This document shows, piece after piece, positions 15,662-20,590 of a DNA stretch of 20,590 nucleotides. The position numbers and the translations under genes were made by a program. The notes under the pieces are model-generated. The model worked only from the letters and a program-made list of their open reading frames with translations, had not been told where the DNA came from and ran no database searches. Source of the DNA: Bacteroides sp. 43_108 (GTDB taxonomy: Bacteria > Bacteroidota > Bacteroidia > Bacteroidales > Bacteroidaceae); the NCBI GenBank assembly GCA_001915545.1, contig MNQS01000188.1, positions 1 to 20,590 on the forward strand, in the 5' to 3' direction. The stretch's first letter is position 1, and every line of letters begins with the position of its first letter.

Positions 15662-16562
15662 AGTTTGTGTTGCAGTGGTAAAGGGATGGTTTGTTTATAT
15701 ATGTAATTGTTGACGGGCGATGGGTGTTATATGATATGTCACAGTTTATAGTGGAATGTCTTTTTTGATCATATAATTGGCTCAAATAAATGTATAATGA
15801 CGTTTTTAGAGGCTTTTTTAGACTTGTTTTTTGGTGGTTTATTATCAAATATCGTGGATTTCTGAACTTGAAATAGGGTATTTATGGTATTTATTTTATT
15901 ATTTCGTTCTTGAACGATAGGGGATTTTTATGTGTTTTTTGTTTATTAATCAGAATGTTACACTGAATATTAATGCCTGAGATTTGAATATTTGTGACAT
16001 TACTGTATTCTGGTATGGAAAATGGGCTTTTTTTACGATTTCGTGATAGAATGTATCAGTTTACGTTGCATGTTAACACATATTAGCACTACAGCTGTAT
16101 CATTTACCATTGTATATCTGATACATTTGTAGATATAGAATATACAATTGAATAGGATAGTATGCCATGTGTAAAAATGTATATATTATTGCGTAATAAA
16201 AATACATAACTGAATTATATAATAATATATGTATACTAATATATATGCAATCTTTATGCATATAATATAATAGGTTGTATATCAAACTAAACTGCTGTTT
16301 TGTTCAGTTTTTTTAGCTTGAAATACCTTCTGATTGCATATATTGTTGTAAATTTTGTGGTGTTGCATGAAAAATCAGTTTTAATATGATTCTTAAACCC
16401 AATAATTTGAAAATTTTACTTTTATCTAAGCTTTATGACTGTTTTCAGCCTTTTATTTCTGTATTTTGATGATTCCTTTATTATTGTATAAAATTGTATA
16501 ATATAGAAATGTTGATACATTTGTATTTAATCGTATTTGCATATGTATTTGTATAGTTTTAA
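15662..16562. other. About 0.9 kb of very AT-rich gene-free DNA
   Basis: No frame here looks like a protein gene. Composition is extremely AT-rich, with TATA/ATAT runs worst at 16180-16280. Visible structure: CGTTC/GAACG palindrome near 15905-15916, an inverted repeat at 16109-16148, and the 13-mer TGATACATTTGTA at 16119-16131 and again at 16513-16525. It could be a curved or protein-bound regulatory region, a nucleoid-silenced segment, or a decayed gene. Confidence 0.5.
16109..16148. repeat. Nested inverted repeat, operator-like
   Basis: ATTGTATAT (16109-16117) and ATATACAAT (16140-16148) are exact complements, and ATATCT (16114-16119)/AGATAT (16131-16136) lie inside. The 13-mer TGATACATTTGTA at its centre is repeated about 390 nt downstream beside the promoter of the XRE regulator. 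Confidence 0.35.
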
Positions 16563-16609
16563 TTTGTATATAACGTTTTTAGTATGTATATTTGCATTGT
16601 AGATTTGTA
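16519..16609 (+). repeat. Cluster of six ATTTG(T/C)A repeats
   Basis: Copies start at 16519, 16535, 16547, 16562, 16590 and 16603, all in the same orientation, spaced 16, 12, 15, 28 and 13 nt. The fourth overlaps the -33 box and the fifth the -7 box of the regulator promoter. Part of the signal is explained by TTTG promoter boxes, but not the other four copies. They may be operator sites for autoregulation or alternative promoters. Confidence 0.45.
16563..16594 (+). promoter_or_regulatory. Promoter of the XRE-type regulator
   Basis: TTTG at 16563-16566 and TATATTTG at 16587-16594, separated by 20 nt, match the consensus exactly. Transcription would begin near 16600, giving a leader of about 80 nt. 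The promoter lies within the ATTTG(T/C)A cluster. Confidence 0.75.
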
Positions 16610-16678
16610 AAAGGCCTATCTTGATAGGATTTGGTCTGTAATATGAAATTTTTCTGAATTTTTTATACTGATATTGAT

Positions 16679-17260
16679 ATGGAGGACAAGGATCGTGTAG
16701 CTCTTATCATGGCTAAATTTAATTTGACATCTAATAATTTTGCAGCAAAGGCGAATCTGTCACCTGCAACTTTGTCACATATTTTGACAGGAAGGAGTAA
16801 ACCTACTCTTACTATATTGAGAAACATTGTTGCTGGTTTTCCAGAGCTGAATCCTGAGTGGGTTATGCTCGGTACAGGTGATATGTATCGGAATTGTGGT
16901 AATGATGGATCGTCTGATCAGGTGTTGGAGAATGATGATGATGGAGGTGATGATGAGGATTCATCTTCCGATGGTAGTCATGTTCAATCTGGAGCGCCTG
17001 TTTATTCAACGGGTGATCTTTTTGCGGTTGCTAATATAGGACGAGATACGCAGCCTGCTTCTCCACAGAGGGCGTCATCCTCAAGTCGTCCAAGATTAGA
17101 TTCGGAAATCGAATCGCGTCAGCGGAATGTTAGGAATGTAGGTGCGGCTGCATCACAAAGGGATGTATATGATGTGCCTTCGCGCCAGCAAAGAAAAATT
17201 GTAGAAATACGCATATTTTTTGATGACGGAACTTATGAGACTTTTGGCCATTCGAAATGA
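16679..17260 (+). CDS. XRE-type helix-turn-helix regulator with disordered linker
   Basis: This encodes 193 residues. Residues 1-70 form a Cro/CI-type HTH: FAAKANLSPATLSHILTGRSKPTLTILRNI holds the helix-turn-helix, and NPEWVMLGTGDMYR is the typical end of this domain in Bacteroidota proteins. Residues 74-104 are very acidic and serine-rich (NDDDGGDDEDSSSDGS), and 105-170 look disordered and Ser/Arg/Gln-rich. The last 22 residues form a predicted beta segment (RKIVEIRIFFDDGTYETF), which may be a small dimerisation or docking strand. There is no protease or sensor domain, so it is not a classical phage CI repressor. The neighbouring lyase gene follows after 467 nt behind a terminator, so they are not an operon. 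Autoregulation through the upstream repeats is a guess. Confidence 0.8.
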   Translation: MEDKDRVALIMAKFNLTSNNFAAKANLSPATLSHILTGRSKPTLTILRNIVAGFPELNPEWVMLGTGDMYRNCGNDGSSDQVLENDDDGGDDEDSSSDGSHVQSGAPVYSTGDLFAVANIGRDTQPASPQRASSSSRPRLDSEIESRQRNVRNVGAAASQRDVYDVPSRQQRKIVEIRIFFDDGTYETFGHSK

Positions 17261-17280
17261 GTGGCCATTTTTATTTTTAT
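17245..17280 (+). terminator. Terminator overlapping the regulator's stop codon
   Basis: A 9-bp stem (17245-17253 with 17259-17267, one wobble, loop GAAAT) is followed by a T-rich tract. The TGA stop (17258-17260) is inside the hairpin, so its left arm encodes the last residues of the protein. Confidence 0.7.
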
Positions 17281-17727
17281 TTTATCAGTCTGGTTTGGTT
17301 TGAGAAAAGTATGCTTATTATATGTTTTTTTTGTATTTTGTAATAAGTGGATTTTTGTTTATTACTTTTGGTGGTTTTAATGTTAACCGCTTCGCGTTTG
17401 TCTTTAAAGTGCAATTATTATAATTTTTGGACTTATTATTATTTTTGTTCAAAATGTCGTATTTTGTATTTGTCGCATTTGTAGTTTTTGAATTTTTCAT
17501 TTTGTCCTTTTTGTTACCTAAGATAGTTCTAGTATTTTGTCGTTGATCTGGTGTTGATGATGTATGTAGTAAGAGCTTTTCTTGGACGTTTTTTTGTTTA
17601 TTACTGGTTGAATATGTCTTTTTTTTATTTGCATATTAAGTTTTTCGCTTCAAATAGTTGTGTTTTTCACATTATATATTGATTTTTGCATTGAAAAAAC
17701 ACTTATATATAAAAGCACTTATAAATA
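17281..17727. other. Gene-free AT-rich stretch before the lyase gene
   Basis: T-rich on the plus strand, with no credible frame. A weak promoter candidate for the downstream gene is GTTG (17657-17660), 20 nt, then GATTTTTG (17681-17688), one mismatch to the -7 box. An imperfect direct repeat, (A/G)CACTTATA, lies just before the ATG. Confidence 0.4.
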
Positions 17728-20340
17728 ATGAAGAACACTAGACTTATCAGCCTTTTATGTTTGGCTGTACTTTTCAACGTTTTTTGTGTGGTTGCGATTA
17801 AAGCGCAAGCTTTGAGATGGATCGGCAATGAACCGGAAGGTCCTGCTCCTGTGAGCTTCGGAATACCTTTCTCAAAGGGAGAATTGAAAAAGAATAATTC
17901 TGTAATCTTACGTGATGCTTCGGGTAATGTTGTTGCGTCTGATAAGTGGACGCTGGCTTCGTGGCCTGACGGTTCGGTTAAATGGTTGGGCGTTGCAGCT
18001 GTTGTGCCAGGGAGTACAGGCCAACTATCTTTTGAAAAGGTAAAGGCTTCCGATGATGCAAAAATGCAGCGCGGAGCTAAGACTGTGAAAATTGAAAACA
18101 ATGAATCCCGCTATAAAGTTTCAACCGGGCCGATTGATGTATATATTACTCCTGGTCGCGACCATTTTATAGATAGTATTTCTTTAGAAGGCAAGAAAGT
18201 TGCGGGGGAGGCTAGTTTGGTCTGCACAACACAAGATACACCTTACAAAGATGGACTTTCAGCAATTTCTTTTGAGAACTATAGCGGAGTAGTTGAAAGT
18301 GCGGAAGTTGAAAGAGTTGGTGATATTCGTGCTTTGATAAAACTTAAAGGACGTTATGTCTCTTCTAAAGGACGCCAATGGTTGCCTTTTGTTTTAAGAA
18401 TGTATTTCTATGCAGGTAGTGAACAGGTAAAGATTGTGCATTCTTTTATTTATGATGGCAATATGGACAAAGACTTCATCAAGGGGCTTGGAATGAGATT
18501 TGAGGTTCCTATGAGAGAGGAATTGTATAACAGACATGTTGCATTTGCTGCCGACAACGGTGTGTGGGCTGAACCTGTTCAGCCGCTTGTTGGACGTCGA
18601 GTTTTGTCGCTTGATGGAAAGCAGGGATGGCAGGAGGCGCAGATGAAAGGCGAAAGAGTTCCTGATTATAATAGTTTTGATGAAAAGAATCGTGGCTATC
18701 TTGATGATTGGGCTTCATGGAGTGGATTCAGATTAAGCCAGACTTCAGCTGATGCTTTTACAGTGCGCAAGCGCACACATGAAGGTCGTCCTTGGGTAGG
18801 AACTTACTCGGGAAAACGAGCTCCTGGATGTGTCTTTGTTGGAGATGTCAGCGGAGGAGTAGATCTTGCTATGAATGATTTCTGGGAGTCTTATCCTTCT
18901 GCCCTTCAGGTAGACAGTGCTTGTTCTGACGTAGCTTATCTTACTGCATGGATGTGGAGCCCAGATGCAGAACCTATGGATTTGCGCCACTATGACTATG
19001 TTGCTCATGGATTGGAAGCTAGTTATGAGGATGTTCAAGAAGGCATGAGTACTCCTTACGGTGTAGCGCGTACACACTCTTTTGTATTGATGCCTTCTTC
19101 TGGATATAAAGGCAAGGGAAATTTTGCAAATTTGGCATCTCAGTTGTCGTCACAGCATCAGTTAGCTTGTACGCCTGAATACCTCCATGAAAAGCAAGCT
19201 TTCGGTATTTGGAGCTTGCCTGATAGAAGTAATGACATGCGAGCTCGTGTTGAAGATAGGCTTGATGCGTATGTGAGCTTTTACAAAAAAATGGTTGAGC
19301 AGCATAAGTGGTACGGATTTTGGAATTATGGAGATTTCATGCATTCTTATGATCCGGTAAGGCATGAGTGGAAATATGATGTCGGCGGCTTTGCCTGGGA
19401 CAATACTGAATTGGCGTCAAATATGTGGCTGTGGTATACATTCCTTAGAACGGGAGATGCGGAAGTCTGGAAACTGGCAGTAGCTATGACACGTCATACG
19501 TCTGAATGTGATGTTTATCATATCGGTCCGTATGCAGGATTAGGTTCAAGGCACAATGTTAGCCATTGGGGATGCGGAGCAAAGGAGGCACGTATAAGCC
19601 AGGCAGCGTGGAACCGTTTTTATTATTATCTTTCCACTGATGAACGATGCGGTGATCTTATGTCTGAAGTTCGTGATGCGGACCAAATGTTATATTCAAT
19701 AGATCCTATGCGTCTTGCTTTGCCACGAAGCAAATACCCTTGTTCTGCTCCGGCACGCTTGAGAGTCGGTCCTGATTGGATTGCGTATGCTGGCAATTGG
19801 ATGACAGAGTGGGAGAGAACCGGCAATAAAAAATATCGTGATAAAATTGTGGTTGGTATGAAGAGCATGGCCTCGCTTCCAAATGGATTATTCTGCGGAC
19901 CTGGCGTTCTGGGGTATGATCCTGCTACAGGAATTGTAAGTTATGAGGGAGATGAATCTATAACGAATACAAATCACCTTATGACAATAATGGGGGGATT
20001 CCAGATTATGAATGAAATGATGGAGATGGTTGATGTTCCATCGTGGAATAAGGTTTGGCTGGAGCATGCGGCCATGTATCATAAAGTAACGACCAATAAG
20101 TTTGCGGTTCCTCATCTTAAAGCTTATGCCGCGTATAAGAATAATGACTCGTCGTTGGCTGGCGAGGCTTGGAAAGAACTGTGGAGGGGAGGAGAAAAAA
20201 TGGACAAGGACTTTACATCTTATAAAGTTGCGGTTCCGGAAGTTCCTGCTGATATTGATGAAAATCCTAGAATTTCCACGAATGACGCGGCATTGTGGAG
20301 TTTGACGGCTATGTATATGCAGGAGGTAATACCTCAATAA
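17728..20340 (+). CDS. Secreted exo-rhamnogalacturonan lyase-like protein (PL26/YetA type)
   Basis: This encodes 870 residues with a signal peptide (MKNTRLISLLCLAVLFNVFCVVAIKAQA, cleavage near 27-28). The N-terminal region, with PVSFGIPFSKGEL (41-53) and the WPDGSVKW motif (79-86), is the RIFT-barrel start of the PcRGLX/YetA family (PF19501 type). A central domain follows, then an alpha/alpha-toroid-like C-terminal half rich in W, Y and H (FWNYGDFMHSYD, AFGIWSLPDR, HNVSHWGCGAKEARISQAAW). The founding enzyme, PcRGLX of PL26, releases unsaturated galacturonosyl-rhamnose units from rhamnogalacturonan I. The family also contains uncharacterised bacterial members, so substrate is not certain. Export to the periplasm or surface is expected. 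It stands alone, with no SusC/SusD genes nearby. Confidence 0.75.
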   Translation: MKNTRLISLLCLAVLFNVFCVVAIKAQALRWIGNEPEGPAPVSFGIPFSKGELKKNNSVILRDASGNVVASDKWTLASWPDGSVKWLGVAAVVPGSTGQLSFEKVKASDDAKMQRGAKTVKIENNESRYKVSTGPIDVYITPGRDHFIDSISLEGKKVAGEASLVCTTQDTPYKDGLSAISFENYSGVVESAEVERVGDIRALIKLKGRYVSSKGRQWLPFVLRMYFYAGSEQVKIVHSFIYDGNMDKDFIKGLGMRFEVPMREELYNRHVAFAADNGVWAEPVQPLVGRRVLSLDGKQGWQEAQMKGERVPDYNSFDEKNRGYLDDWASWSGFRLSQTSADAFTVRKRTHEGRPWVGTYSGKRAPGCVFVGDVSGGVDLAMNDFWESYPSALQVDSACSDVAYLTAWMWSPDAEPMDLRHYDYVAHGLEASYEDVQEGMSTPYGVARTHSFVLMPSSGYKGKGNFANLASQLSSQHQLACTPEYLHEKQAFGIWSLPDRSNDMRARVEDRLDAYVSFYKKMVEQHKWYGFWNYGDFMHSYDPVRHEWKYDVGGFAWDNTELASNMWLWYTFLRTGDAEVWKLAVAMTRHTSECDVYHIGPYAGLGSRHNVSHWGCGAKEARISQAAWNRFYYYLSTDERCGDLMSEVRDADQMLYSIDPMRLALPRSKYPCSAPARLRVGPDWIAYAGNWMTEWERTGNKKYRDKIVVGMKSMASLPNGLFCGPGVLGYDPATGIVSYEGDESITNTNHLMTIMGGFQIMNEMMEMVDVPSWNKVWLEHAAMYHKVTTNKFAVPHLKAYAAYKNNDSSLAGEAWKELWRGGEKMDKDFTSYKVAVPEVPADIDENPRISTNDAALWSLTAMYMQEVIPQ

Positions 20341-20362
20341 CATTTTTTTTCAGTTTGTTTTT

Positions 20363-20404
20363 ACGTGCTTCTGCCTTTTCTGGGTGGAAGCACGTTTTAT
20401 TTTT
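20363..20404 (+). terminator. Terminator of the lyase-like gene
   Basis: A 9-bp perfect stem (20363-20371 with 20387-20395) extends inward through two wobbles and two C-G pairs. It is followed by TTTTATTTTTTTT-like T-rich sequence from 20395 on. Confidence 0.85.
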
Positions 20405-20509
20405 TTTGCCTGCGCTAAAAGACCTTTAAAAAGTCTATTTGAAAAATATTTGATTTTCAGTATGTTATGATTTTTCTTGAAAAATTTCTCGAAAAAAGTT
20501 GTTGAAATA

Positions 20510-20541
20510 TTTGGTGCGTATGGTAAAAAGCTCTACCTTTG
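20510..20541 (+). promoter_or_regulatory. Strong promoter, probably of a stable-RNA operon
   Basis: TTTG (20510-20513), 20 nt, TACCTTTG (20534-20541) is an exact consensus promoter. A/T tracts at about 20470-20505 (TTTTTC, AAAAATTT, AAAAAA) resemble an UP element. The transcript begins in non-coding-looking sequence with a GCTTTCG/CGAAAGC stem (20547-20553 with 20573-20579). This layout resembles Bacteroidales rRNA or tRNA operon leaders, but the gene itself is outside the window. Confidence 0.65.
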
Positions 20542-20590
20542 CACTCGCTTTCGGAAAGGAACACGGTTCTAACGAAAGCAAACGAAGCTT

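Noticed and set aside
16180..16280. Possible replication origin from AT-rich repeats
   Set aside because: No DnaA-box cluster and no dnaA, dnaN or gidA-type neighbours; holA alone does not indicate oriC.
16100..16285. Minus-strand frame of 61 codons rich in Y, I and H
   Set aside because: It arises from TATA/ATAT low-complexity DNA and has no promoter or family.
16679..17260. Prophage repressor marking an integrated element
   Set aside because: No integrase, excisionase, att repeats or phage genes are found on either side, and the protein lacks the CI protease domain.
17318..17500. Minus-strand frame of 60 codons rich in N and K
   Set aside because: Low-complexity product of AT-rich DNA (NNN/KN runs); no start context.

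Overview
The window comes from a chromosome of the phylum Bacteroidota, order Bacteroidales, most likely a Prevotella-like gut or oral anaerobe. Three things point there. Promoters match the Bacteroidota sigma-ABfr pattern (TTTG, 19-21 nt, TAnnTTTG) and start codons lack Shine-Dalgarno sequences. The proteins are Bacteroidales types: a DUF2582-type winged-helix protein, an HsdR-N-like protein divergent from holA, FabI, and secreted GH27 and PL26-like enzymes. One secreted protein carries a C-terminal sorting-like tail. The genus is an inference. I saw no tRNA, CRISPR array, insertion sequence or integrase.

Layout. 1-710: a terminator hairpin, then a PD-(D/E)XK nuclease-like reading frame that lacks a normal start and looks 5'-truncated. 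832-3090 (-): a large secreted protein with YD-like repeats. 3091-4535: mostly gene-free, with one small winged-helix gene (3700-3924, -). 4536-6410 (+): a RelA/SpoT homologue with an intact hydrolase site and a degenerate synthetase domain. 6659-8167 (+): a two-gene FetA/FetB-like ABC transporter. 8282-9139 (-): fabI. 9433-11071 (+): Nif3-family protein followed by a coiled-coil zinc-ribbon protein, probably one operon. 11373-11594 (+): a second winged-helix paralogue. 11793-13427 (-): secreted GH27 glycosidase. 13798-14256 (-) and 14546-15577 (+): HsdR-N-like nuclease-fold protein and holA, divergent. 15578-16678: about 1.1 kb of very AT-rich DNA without genes, ending in a cluster of ATTTG(T/C)A repeats over the promoter of an XRE-type regulator (16679-17260, +). 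17728-20340 (+): secreted exo-rhamnogalacturonan-lyase-like protein. 20510-20541: a near-perfect strong promoter with an AT-rich upstream tract, firing rightward out of the window, probably into a stable-RNA operon.

Most transcription units are short and closed by clear hairpin terminators, several placed between convergent genes. The content is largely housekeeping (stringent response, fatty-acid synthesis, DNA polymerase clamp loading) mixed with polysaccharide degradation. GH27 and the PL26-like lyase could both act on pectic polysaccharides, but no SusC/SusD pair or PUL regulator is present, so a polysaccharide utilisation locus is not shown. I did not find a clearly new multi-gene system. 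The best leads are the regulator with its repeat-rich upstream region, the paired winged-helix paralogues, the synthetase-degenerate SpoT homologue and the truncated nuclease-like gene.
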